NCBI GenBank assembly: GCA_021812735.1
Contig: JAKAMV010000381.1
Coordinates: 1 to 8,607 of the forward strand
Direction of reading: 5' to 3'
Length of the DNA: 8,607 nucleotides
Source: Chloroflexota bacterium
GTDB lineage: Bacteria > Chloroflexota > Limnocylindria > Limnocylindrales > CSP1-4
Shown piece by piece: positions 1 through 6,984 of the stretch. A program made the position numbers and the translations under genes. Position 1 is the stretch's first letter. The number at the start of each line of letters is the position of its first letter. The notes under the pieces were generated by a model. It was not told where the DNA came from. It did not search any database and worked only from the letters and a program-made list of their open reading frames with translations.

Positions 1-1008
1 GCTCGCGGCTGGACCAGAGACTTGCGCGGGCTGTCGGGCGCCGATCAGATGATCGCGGACATGTACCCCAACCTGCGCGGGTACTACCAGGCGGCGGACG
101 GCACCATTCTCGGATCGCCGTACTTCAACGCGGTCCACGTGCTGTTCTACAACCAGTCCCACCTGCAGAAACTGGGCCTGCAGCCGCCGCAGACCCTCCA
201 GGATGTCTACGACCAGTCAAAGAAGATCAAGGATGCGGGCATCAATAGCAGCCCGTACCTCGCCTACTGGGTCAAGGACTTCATGGAGGAGTACCTCAAC
301 GTCTACCTCGTCGCCGAGGGAGTGACGATGTGGGACGACAAGGGCAACCCGGTCTTCCAGGACGACCCGAAGACCCTCGGCGTCTTCGAGTGGTGGCAGT
401 CGCTCTACCAGGACGGCCTCACGACGAAGACAATGCTGACCGACGACCCCACGAAGCTCTCGACGCTCCTGGGGACCGGCGAGGCGACGTTCTTCACGCT
501 CCACCACTACTTCATGCCGATCATCAAGGGGCTCAAGAACGCCCCTGAGGCGGCGAACATCGCCATCGACTACGACCGGATGCCCGGCGCTTCGGGGAAG
601 ATGTTCATGATGGCCGCCATGGTCCAGATGGGGTCGAAGGCGACCGGCAGCGCAGGGGACGCCGCTTGGAGCCTGATGAAGTACTTCGGCTGGAAGGATG
701 CGAACGGCAACATGCCCGCATTCGAAGCGTGGGCCAAGTTCGCCCAGCTGGGTGCTCCGTACCCGGCCTTCTGGAAGGACCCTGCAGTCGTGGCTGCGTT
801 CAGCCCCAACTTCGATGTCCCGAAGCTGATCGACGTCTTCGAGAACAAGGCCGTCGTCCAGCCCACGCGGACCGCTCGGTGGTACGCCCAGTGGCAGGCC
901 ACCTTGGGCGACCGGATGCAGGCGATGATCTCCGGGCAGGCGACGCCCCAAGCGACGATCGACGCCATCGTCGCCGACGTCAAGACAGCGCAGAACTCCG
1001 GCTTGTAG
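1..1008 (+). CDS. Carbohydrate ABC transporter solute-binding protein, 5' end cut by window edge
   Basis: The reading frame is open from base 1 to a TAG at 1006-1008, giving 335 visible residues. Solute-binding proteins of this sugar-uptake family are usually about 420-460 residues, so roughly 100 N-terminal residues are outside the window, including the expected lipoprotein signal peptide. The visible part has the family's look: a GSPYFNAVHVLFYN stretch (the usual 'built-in strand then Tyr-Asn' segment), an FEWWQSLYQDGL helix, a GEATFF segment near the middle, and a C-terminal helix ending in AIVADVKTAQNSGL. It would sit outside the membrane and deliver sugar to the two permeases that follow. 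The ligand cannot be read from sequence; many Trp and Tyr residues fit carbohydrate stacking. A TTG at 22 is not the true start, because the frame continues upstream without a stop. Confidence 0.88.
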   Translation, partial: ARGWTRDLRGLSGADQMIADMYPNLRGYYQAADGTILGSPYFNAVHVLFYNQSHLQKLGLQPPQTLQDVYDQSKKIKDAGINSSPYLAYWVKDFMEEYLNVYLVAEGVTMWDDKGNPVFQDDPKTLGVFEWWQSLYQDGLTTKTMLTDDPTKLSTLLGTGEATFFTLHHYFMPIIKGLKNAPEAANIAIDYDRMPGASGKMFMMAAMVQMGSKATGSAGDAAWSLMKYFGWKDANGNMPAFEAWAKFAQLGAPYPAFWKDPAVVAAFSPNFDVPKLIDVFENKAVVQPTRTARWYAQWQATLGDRMQAMISGQATPQATIDAIVADVKTAQNSGL

Positions 1009-1045
1009 TCGGCGGCACGTCGACGCCGGGGCGGGAGGACCTATC

Positions 1046-2035
1046 GTGACCGAGCAGCCGCCGGACCGGCACGTCGGGCTGCGGCATCTCGGGCGAGGCC
1101 GCAACCGCACCGGCGCCGCAAACGGCTCGGTGCATCCGGGCGGGTTGGCAGCGAGGAACCGGCGCTTCGGCGCCGCCCTCGCTGTCCCCGCCACGCTCCT
1201 CGTCACTCTTCTCATCGGCTTGCCAGCAATCCTCACGGTCTGGTACAGCCTCGAGAAGGTCACGCTCGAGGGCTCCGCCTCGTTCGTCGGCCTGGCGAAC
1301 TACGCGCTGCTCGCCTCGAGCGGCCCCTTCTTCCACGGAGTCTGGCTGACCGTCGTCTATGCCGCCGGCGTGACCGTTGTCTCGACGGTTCTGGGCATGG
1401 TCTTCGCGCTGACCCTGAACCAGGTGTTTCACGGTCGCGCCATCGCTCGAACGCTCCTTATCGTCCCCTGGGCGGTCCCGTGGCTGCTGGTCGGGATCAT
1501 CTGGAAGTGGTTCGTGGACGGAGACGTCGGAGGCCTCAACGGCGCCCTCTACCAGGCCGGCGTGATCAAGGAGTACATCCCGTTCCTTGCGAGTCCTGGA
1601 TGGGCGCTCACGGTCGGGATCGTCGCCGCGTCGTGGCGTCAGGCATCGCTCAGCGGGCTGCTACTGCTGGCCTCGCTCCAGGTGATCCCGACCGAGATCG
1701 GGGAGGCGGCGCTCATCGACGGGGCGACCGCTCCGCAGCGCTTCCGCTACGTGGTCCTGCCGTGGCTTCGCCAGGTGCTCGTGATCGTGGCGATCACCAA
1801 CGTCGTCTCAGGATTGCTGCAGTTCGACGTGATCTACGCGCTCACGCAGGGCGGCCCGGGCGACGCCACGAAGCTGCTCTCGATGATCCTGTACCAGCAG
1901 TTATTCCAGTTCGACAACGTCGGCGTCGGCTCGGCGATCGCCGTGGTCATGGGTCTCGTCGCCTTCGGCGTCGGTCTGCTGTTCGTGACGTCTCTCTACC
2001 GTGATGAGTCGGCGTATGCGGGAGGCGCGACATGA
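1046..2035 (+). CDS. Sugar ABC transporter permease, MalF/UgpA type
   Basis: Inner-membrane permease of 329 residues. The GTG start at 1046 is chosen because GGGAGG lies at 1033-1038, 7 bases upstream, and the gene begins 37 bases after the solute-binding protein. After an Arg/Gly-rich cytoplasmic N-terminus of about 40 residues come six likely membrane segments, the first near residues 42-65. The EAA loop that contacts the ATPase is at about residues 220-236 (EAALIDGAT, followed by the Arg-Phe and LPWLRQ portion). The MalF-type motif LTQGGPGDAT is at 266-275. It overlaps the next permease by four bases (ATGA at 2032-2035), so the two should be made in equal amounts and form a heterodimeric channel. 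Family-level function is well supported; the sugar is unknown. Confidence 0.95.
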   Translation: MTEQPPDRHVGLRHLGRGRNRTGAANGSVHPGGLAARNRRFGAALAVPATLLVTLLIGLPAILTVWYSLEKVTLEGSASFVGLANYALLASSGPFFHGVWLTVVYAAGVTVVSTVLGMVFALTLNQVFHGRAIARTLLIVPWAVPWLLVGIIWKWFVDGDVGGLNGALYQAGVIKEYIPFLASPGWALTVGIVAASWRQASLSGLLLLASLQVIPTEIGEAALIDGATAPQRFRYVVLPWLRQVLVIVAITNVVSGLLQFDVIYALTQGGPGDATKLLSMILYQQLFQFDNVGVGSAIAVVMGLVAFGVGLLFVTSLYRDESAYAGGAT

Positions 2036-2943
2036 CGGGCCGGCGTCGACTGATCCACGGCTCTCCGACGCGGTCCGTTCCCCAGATCGTCCTGACCTAC
2101 GTCGCCGCGATCGCGTTCGCGATCTGGGTCCTGTTCCCGCTCTGGTTCACCATCTCCAGCAGCTTCTCGAACCCCGCCGAGATGGTGGCGCGTCCTCCTC
2201 ACTGGATCCCGTCAGATCCGACGCTCTTGAACTACGAGGCCGTCCTGACCAACGTCACGCCCGCCCAGGCAGGAGCGACCACGGCGACGTTCGTCCCCCC
2301 GAGCCTCCAGGGGCAGGTGCTGCGCGCGATCGGCATGAGTCTCTTGGTGGGCGCCTGCGTCATGGTCCTCAACCTGGTGATCGGCGGGGCGGCCGGCTAT
2401 GGCTACTCTAGGTTCCGGTTCCGCGGGAGCCGGCTGGCATACCTGTTCCTGCTCGCTACGCAGGTCGTGCCGGCGATTGCGATCGTCACGCCGTTCTTCG
2501 CCGCGTTCCACATGGCCGGCCTCATCGGCAGCCCGATCGCGCTGATCGTGTCGTACCTGGTGTTCACGACGCCGCTGTCGATCTGGCTCCTCAAGGGCTA
2601 CTTCGACGCGGTGTCTCCGGAAATCGAGGAAGCGGCCTTGGTCGACGGTGCCACGCGCCTCCGGATCATCTGGTCAATCGTCGCGCCCATCTCGAGGCCG
2701 GGCCTGATCGCCACAGGGCTGCTCGTCTTCCTCCAGTGCTGGAGCGAGTTCTTCTACGCCAACGTCCTGACGAACCAGCTCACGATCCCACCCCTGCTGG
2801 CGGGTTACAACACCCCGCCGCTCGTGTTCGGGTGGAACGTGCTGGCGGCCGCGACCATGCTCTCGATCCTGCCGCCCCTACTCCTGGCGGTGATCTTCCA
2901 GCGGTTCGTGGTCAGTGGCCTCAGCCACGGGGCGCTGAAGTGA
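2032..2943 (+). CDS. Carbohydrate ABC transporter permease, MalG/UgpE type
   Basis: Second permease, 303 residues, with ATG at 2032 inside the ATGA overlap with the preceding gene. The first membrane segment is at about residues 18-41. A polar periplasmic stretch follows (about 45-95), containing the family's NPAE and NYEAVLTN elements. The EAA loop is at about 199-216 (EEAALVDGAT), and the C-terminus (FQRFVVSGLSHGALK) is the standard MalG-type tail. The periplasmic loop before the second membrane segment is somewhat long and the usual Asn-Ser-Leu there is Met-Ser-Leu, a minor variation. The stop overlaps the GTG of the oxidoreductase gene (GTGA, 2940-2943), which ties the transporter to the catabolic genes. 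No ATPase gene is present, so the complex probably borrows a shared one. Confidence 0.95.
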   Translation: MTGRRRLIHGSPTRSVPQIVLTYVAAIAFAIWVLFPLWFTISSSFSNPAEMVARPPHWIPSDPTLLNYEAVLTNVTPAQAGATTATFVPPSLQGQVLRAIGMSLLVGACVMVLNLVIGGAAGYGYSRFRFRGSRLAYLFLLATQVVPAIAIVTPFFAAFHMAGLIGSPIALIVSYLVFTTPLSIWLLKGYFDAVSPEIEEAALVDGATRLRIIWSIVAPISRPGLIATGLLVFLQCWSEFFYANVLTNQLTIPPLLAGYNTPPLVFGWNVLAAATMLSILPPLLLAVIFQRFVVSGLSHGALK

Positions 2944-4031
2944 CTGCCCGTCGCGATAGCGTGCGCTGGGGTGTCGTGGGCTCCGGCGGGATCGCCCAGC
3001 GGCGGACGATCCCGGAGGGCCTCACCAGAGCGCCGCATGCCCGTCTAGCTGCCGTGTTCGACACAGACACGTCCGTGAACCGGGCCGTCGCGGAGCGGTT
3101 CGGGGTGCCGACGGCGTCGAGCCTCGACGAGCTGCTCGGCGCCGACCTCGATGCCGTCTACGTCGCGACGCCGGTCAGGGAGCATCTGCCGGTCATCTTG
3201 GCGGCAGCGGCAGCCGGGAAGCACGTCCTCTGCGAGAAGCCCCTGGGGATCGACGTGGACGAGGCGCGGCGGGCAGTCGAGACCTGTCGCGAGCGCCGTG
3301 TGCTCCTTGGGACCGCGTTCATGATGCGGTTCGCTGCTCAGCACCGGGCCGCCCTCGAGTTCATCGAATCGGGCCGGCTCGGGGTGCCCGTCTACGCCAG
3401 GGCGCAGTTCTCCACGTGGTATCCGCCGATCGAGGGTGCGTGGCGACAGGATCCCAGCACGGGCGGCGGGGGAGCCCTCATCGACATGGGCAGCCACTGC
3501 ATCGACCTGCTCGAGATGCTGTTCGGCCCAGTCGGCAGCGTCAGCTGCATCTTGGGTCGTACCGTGCACCCGTATGCGTCCGAGGACAGCGCCGTCGTCC
3601 TGCTCCGCTTCCGCACTGGGGCGCTGGCCACCGTCGACGCCTTCTTCTGCATCCCCGATGCCGGTAGTGAGAACCGCCTGGAGCTGTACGGCTCGCGCGG
3701 CAGCATCCTCGCCAGGGGCACGATCGGCCAGGATGGGGCCGGCGAAATGGTCGCGCACCTCGACAGCGACGCGGCCCCCTACGATCCATTGCAGCCCGCG
3801 CGGGGGCGGAAGGGGACGCCGATCGCCCCACAACCGCTGAATCCGTATCTGGCCGAGGTCGAGGAGTTCAGTCTGGCCATCATCGAGGGCCGCCAGCCGT
3901 CGCACGATGGCCGTCTCGGTCTTCGCAGCCAGCTGGTTGTGGCGGCGTGCTACGAGTCCGCTCGCCTCGGCCGGGCCCAGGACGTTCCGGATGTCGAGAC
4001 GCCCACCGGCCCGGCGTCGCTTGGGGCGTAG
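2940..4031 (+). CDS. Gfo/Idh/MocA family NAD(P)-dependent oxidoreductase
   Basis: 363-residue cytoplasmic dehydrogenase. The GTG at 2940 is chosen because it overlaps the permease stop in a GTGA arrangement and places the Rossmann motif GVVGSGGIA at residues 11-19, where the family has it. An in-frame opening continues upstream, but only as a shadow inside the permease gene. CEKPLG at 98-103 holds the family's catalytic Lys (100), and GALIDMGSHCIDLLEML at 178-194 holds the Asp183 and His187 expected in the active site. Family members oxidise or reduce sugars, inositols and anhydrosugars with bound or free NAD(P). In this operon it may oxidise a hydroxyl of the imported sugar or interconvert epimers. 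The substrate cannot be assigned from sequence. Length and motifs are complete, with no sign of damage. Confidence 0.93.
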   Translation: MTARRDSVRWGVVGSGGIAQRRTIPEGLTRAPHARLAAVFDTDTSVNRAVAERFGVPTASSLDELLGADLDAVYVATPVREHLPVILAAAAAGKHVLCEKPLGIDVDEARRAVETCRERRVLLGTAFMMRFAAQHRAALEFIESGRLGVPVYARAQFSTWYPPIEGAWRQDPSTGGGGALIDMGSHCIDLLEMLFGPVGSVSCILGRTVHPYASEDSAVVLLRFRTGALATVDAFFCIPDAGSENRLELYGSRGSILARGTIGQDGAGEMVAHLDSDAAPYDPLQPARGRKGTPIAPQPLNPYLAEVEEFSLAIIEGRQPSHDGRLGLRSQLVVAACYESARLGRAQDVPDVETPTGPASLGA

Positions 4032-4047
4032 GGAGGCCCTGTCCCGC

Positions 4048-5334
4048 ATGCCGAACGCGCCCCGAGCCCGAGGTTCCGTGAACGGCCCGATCGTCCCAGG
4101 GCTGGACCTGCCTGGCACGCCTGCTGTGCTCCGGCGTCTCAACCAGATCCAGGTTCTCCGCGCCGTGCGCAGCCAGGGTACGACCAGCCGCGCCGAGATC
4201 GCCGCCATGACGGGCCTCTCGAAGGTGACGGTGAGCCAGGTCGTGGGCGACCTCCTGGGCGCGGGCGTCGTTCGCGAGCGGCTCGAGTCGCCCGCAGACC
4301 GCGAGAACCGGGTCGGGCGCCGCGCGCGCGTCGTCTCGTTCCGCCCGGAGGCCCACCACGTCCTCGGGATCGACATCGGAGCGACGCAGGCCCTGATCCT
4401 GGTCGCGGACCTCGCCGGTCGGATCGTCCAGGAGAAGCGCCTCGCGGTCAGTGCGGCATCGACGCGGGAGGAGCGACTCGATGCCATCCGGGCCGCCGCC
4501 CACGACGCCGTGCGACAGGCCGGGCTGGCGATGGGTGACATCAGCGCAGTCGGCGTGGGGACACCGGGGATCGTCGCCCCATCTACTGGGGGCGTCACGC
4601 TGGCCCCCCAGCTGCCGGGCTGGGAGTCCATCCCGCTCGCGGACGAACTCGCTCTCGGGACGGACTGCCCTGTAGTAGTGGCGAACGAGGTTCAGCTGGC
4701 CGTCCTCGGGGAGCAGTGGCTCGGCGCCGCGGCGGGCGTCCAGCACGTCGCCTACCTGCACATCGGCGTCGGTGTCGGCCTCGGGATCATCACGCACGGC
4801 GACCTCCATCAGGGTGCCAGCGGTGCCGCAGGCGAGATCGGGTACCTCGCGCTCGGGTTGCCCGACGATCCGAGACGGCCGCCGCAGACGGGCCGGTTCG
4901 AGTGGCTCGTCGGCGGCCCGGCGTACGAACGGCGCGCCGCGGAGCTCATCGACGCCGGTCGCGGACTCGGGCTGCTCAGTCGGTCCAAAGACGGGACGGT
5001 CTCCGCGGAGTGCGTCTATCGGGCGGCTGCGGATGGCGACCCGGACGCCAACTCGATCGTAGACGAAGTCACCGACATCACCGCGCTGGGAATCGCAGGG
5101 CTCGTGACGATCCTCGACCCCGAGCTCGTCATCATCGGCGGTGGAATATCGCGGGCGGGGGAAGGTCTCCTTGCGCTGCTCCGGGCGAAGGTGGCTCGCC
5201 TCCTGCCGCGCTCGCCGCGCATCGCTGGCTCATCGCTCGGGGACGAGGCCGTCGCGATCGGGGCGATCCGCGTCGCCCTCGACCAGTGGGATGCGGCCGC
5301 CTTCAGCCTGGCGTCCCCGTCGTGGAGGGAGTGA
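4048..5334 (+). CDS. ROK-family transcriptional regulator (NagC/XylR type)
   Basis: 428-residue regulator starting at ATG 4048, with GGGAGG at 4031-4036 (11 bases upstream). A GTG at 4078 is a weaker alternative. A winged helix-turn-helix occupies about residues 30-80 (RAEIAAMTGLSKVTVSQVV), followed by an actin-like sugar-binding ROK domain: DIGAT at 109-113, GVGTPG at 169-174, GVGVGLGI at 240-247, GEIGY at 263-267 and LDPELVIIGGG at 357-367. Two features suggest a pure sensor. The CxCGxxGC zinc cluster that normally follows GEIGH is absent, and that His is Tyr. The segment matching the kinase E-N-D-A-N motif reads A-N-E-V-Q, so the catalytic Asp is Glu. It lies 16 bases after the oxidoreductase gene inside the operon, so it probably represses its own operon until a sugar or sugar phosphate binds. 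Confidence 0.93.
   Translation: MPNAPRARGSVNGPIVPGLDLPGTPAVLRRLNQIQVLRAVRSQGTTSRAEIAAMTGLSKVTVSQVVGDLLGAGVVRERLESPADRENRVGRRARVVSFRPEAHHVLGIDIGATQALILVADLAGRIVQEKRLAVSAASTREERLDAIRAAAHDAVRQAGLAMGDISAVGVGTPGIVAPSTGGVTLAPQLPGWESIPLADELALGTDCPVVVANEVQLAVLGEQWLGAAAGVQHVAYLHIGVGVGLGIITHGDLHQGASGAAGEIGYLALGLPDDPRRPPQTGRFEWLVGGPAYERRAAELIDAGRGLGLLSRSKDGTVSAECVYRAAADGDPDANSIVDEVTDITALGIAGLVTILDPELVIIGGGISRAGEGLLALLRAKVARLLPRSPRIAGSSLGDEAVAIGAIRVALDQWDAAAFSLASPSWRE
5324..5331 (+). promoter_or_regulatory. Ribosome binding site for the PIG-L gene, inside the end of the ROK gene
   Basis: GGAGGGAG at 5324-5331 overlaps the last codons of the ROK regulator. Its spacing favours GTG 5340 (8 bases from the end of the site) over the in-frame GTG at 5331, which lies within the site itself. 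Confidence 0.6.
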
Positions 5335-5339
5335 GACAC

Positions 5340-6044
5340 GTGCGGGTCCTCGCCGTCGGAGCCCATCCTGATGACCTCGAGATCCTCTGCGGCGGGACGC
5401 TGGCCCGCTACGCCGCCGAGGGGCACGCGGTCGTGATGTGCCACATCGCGCTTGGCGACCGAGGGTCCTATGTCTTGACAAGGTCCGAAAGCGCTGCGGT
5501 CCGCGACGCGGAGGCCCGTCGTGCAGCGGGTCGGATCGGAGCCGATTATCTCGCCCTCGGGATCCCGGATGGCGAGGTCAACGCCGCCGACCAGGCCCAG
5601 CGGCTCCTTGTGATCGAGGCCATCCGGACGTCTCGGCCTGACGTCGTGATCGCGCACGCGCCGAACGACTACATGGCCGACCATGTTGAGGCGTCTCGGC
5701 TCGCCTTCGACTGCAGCTTCCTCGCCACGGTGCCGCTCCTCGAGACCGCATCGACGTCGCTCGAGGCCGTGCCCGCGCTGTTCTACATGGACACCCTAGC
5801 CGGCAACCTGTTCACCCCTACCGAGTACGTCGACGTTACGGACCATCTCCAGGCCAAGCTCGACATGTTCGGTATGCATGCCAGCCAGCTGGAGTGGCTC
5901 CGCGACCACGACGGCGTCGACATGCTGGAGCAGATCCGCGCCGTCGCACGATTCCGGGGGCTTCAGTGCGGGGTCACGTTCGCTGAGGGATTCATGACCT
6001 GTAACGCCTGGCTTCGGGCCAGGCCCCAACGGCTGCTGCCGTAA
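5340..6044 (+). CDS. PIG-L (LmbE-like) family zinc-dependent N-deacetylase
   Basis: 234-residue cytoplasmic enzyme, the usual size for the family. GTG 5340 is chosen from its upstream GGAGGGAG and because it places the signature VGAHPDDLE at residues 6-14, directly after the first strand. By comparison with MshB, His9 and Asp12 of AHPDD plus His115 (in PNDYMADH, 108-115) would bind the metal, and Asp11 would be the general base. All are present, so the enzyme should be active. Known members deacetylate N-acetylglucosamine units in small molecules (MshB, BshB, PIG-L, and the archaeal diacetylchitobiose deacetylase). Five bases separate it from the ROK gene and ten from the NagB-like gene. In this setting it probably deacetylates the imported amino sugar and takes the place of NagA, which is absent from the window. 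The exact substrate is inferred only from context. Confidence 0.92.
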   Translation: MRVLAVGAHPDDLEILCGGTLARYAAEGHAVVMCHIALGDRGSYVLTRSESAAVRDAEARRAAGRIGADYLALGIPDGEVNAADQAQRLLVIEAIRTSRPDVVIAHAPNDYMADHVEASRLAFDCSFLATVPLLETASTSLEAVPALFYMDTLAGNLFTPTEYVDVTDHLQAKLDMFGMHASQLEWLRDHDGVDMLEQIRAVARFRGLQCGVTFAEGFMTCNAWLRARPQRLLP

Positions 6045-6054
6045 GAGGGACCCG

Positions 6055-6984
6055 ATGATCACTGCGGCCGACTTCGCCTACGACCTCGCCAGGTTCATCG
6101 ACTTCCGCGACCGTGCCGCGCTCGCGCGCGTTCGGGCCATCCCGCGGAGCGCCATCACGGACCATCCGAACCCAGACTTCCGCATCCGGGTGGAGGACGA
6201 CCCGGATGCCTTCTATGCGGCCTTCGCCGAGGACATCGTCGGACGGATCGAGCAGGCGCGGATGGAGGGGCGCCGCTGTGTCCTGATCCTTCCGGTCGGG
6301 CCCGTGCCGCAGTTCGTCAAGGCGGCCGCGATGATCAACGAGCGTCGCCTCACGATGGACCACGTCCACACGTTCAACATGGACGAGTACGCGGACGAGG
6401 ACGGACGGACCGCGCCAGTCACGTGGTCTGGCTCGTTCCAACGGGCCATGCTCGAGGTCTTCTTCGGCCGGATCGATCCGGACCTGCGCCCGCCGCTCGC
6501 CCAGATTCACTTCCCGACGTCGGAGAACATCGAGGGCTACGGCGAGCAGATCGCCGAGCTCGGCGGGGCCGATGCCTGCTACGGCGGGATCGGCTGGTGC
6601 GGGCACATCGCGTTCTGGGAGTCCCATCTCGGACATGAGTTCGGAGGCGACCTCGAGGCCTTCAAGAAGGCAAGCGCCCGGATCGTCGAGTTGCACCCGA
6701 TGACGATCATGCAGAACGCGCTCCACTCGTTCGGGGGCGACTGGTCCGCTGTGCCGCCAAAGGCGGCCACCATCGGGCCGGCAGAGATCCTCGGCGCACG
6801 GCACCGGAGCTTCTGGCTCGACGGCGACCTCGGCCGGGGCGTGTCCTGGCAGCGCTTCATCGCGCGCCTCGTCGCATTCGGTCCGGTCTCGGAGTTCGTG
6901 CCCGGCTCGATCCTGCAGACCGCCAGAACCGACTACACGCTGCTGGGCGGCGTCGCCGACGACGTCGAGATCTACATGTCATGA
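6055..6984 (+). CDS. NagB-like (glucosamine-6-phosphate deaminase/isomerase family) protein with altered active site
   Basis: 309 residues, longer than E. coli NagB (266), starting at ATG 6055 with GAGGG at 6045-6049. Family landmarks are in order: LPVGPVPQF at 79-87 (NagB has PTGGTP), HTFNMDEY at 105-112 with the general-base Asp110, GGIGWCGHIAFWE at 177-189, and VPPKAATIG at 233-241. In NagB the third block is GVGNDGHIAFNE. Here the catalytic Asp (E. coli Asp141) is Cys182, while His184 and Glu189 are kept. The loop that grips the 6-phosphate (GGT) is Gly-Pro-Val, and the position of the phosphate-binding Arg172 falls at Ala-Leu-His. It may therefore act on a non-phosphorylated or different sugar. 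The first 45 residues or so have no counterpart that I recognise. It overlaps the kinase gene by four bases. The family is secure; the reaction is not. Confidence 0.85.
   Translation: MITAADFAYDLARFIDFRDRAALARVRAIPRSAITDHPNPDFRIRVEDDPDAFYAAFAEDIVGRIEQARMEGRRCVLILPVGPVPQFVKAAAMINERRLTMDHVHTFNMDEYADEDGRTAPVTWSGSFQRAMLEVFFGRIDPDLRPPLAQIHFPTSENIEGYGEQIAELGGADACYGGIGWCGHIAFWESHLGHEFGGDLEAFKKASARIVELHPMTIMQNALHSFGGDWSAVPPKAATIGPAEILGARHRSFWLDGDLGRGVSWQRFIARLVAFGPVSEFVPGSILQTARTDYTLLGGVADDVEIYMS

Noticed and set aside
217..1263. 348-codon open frame on the minus strand
   Set aside because: Antisense to the solute-binding protein and first permease; low-complexity Arg/Pro translation and no recognisable motif.
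2736..2939. Upstream extension of the oxidoreductase frame to ATG 2736
   Set aside because: It would overlap the permease by over 200 bases and put 68 extra residues before the Rossmann motif; GTG 2940 fits the family and the operon spacing.
3907..4047. Upstream extension of the ROK frame to 3907
   Set aside because: It overlaps the conserved C-terminus of the oxidoreductase and adds an Arg-rich stretch with no counterpart in ROK proteins; ATG 4048 has a ribosome binding site.
3045..4631. 528-codon open frame on the minus strand
   Set aside because: It lies antisense to the oxidoreductase and ROK genes, which have full family motifs. Its translation is Arg/Pro/Ala-rich without domains, a usual shadow in GC-rich DNA.
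5992..6804. 270-codon open frame on the minus strand
   Set aside because: Antisense to the NagB-like gene; the translation only mirrors its codon pattern.
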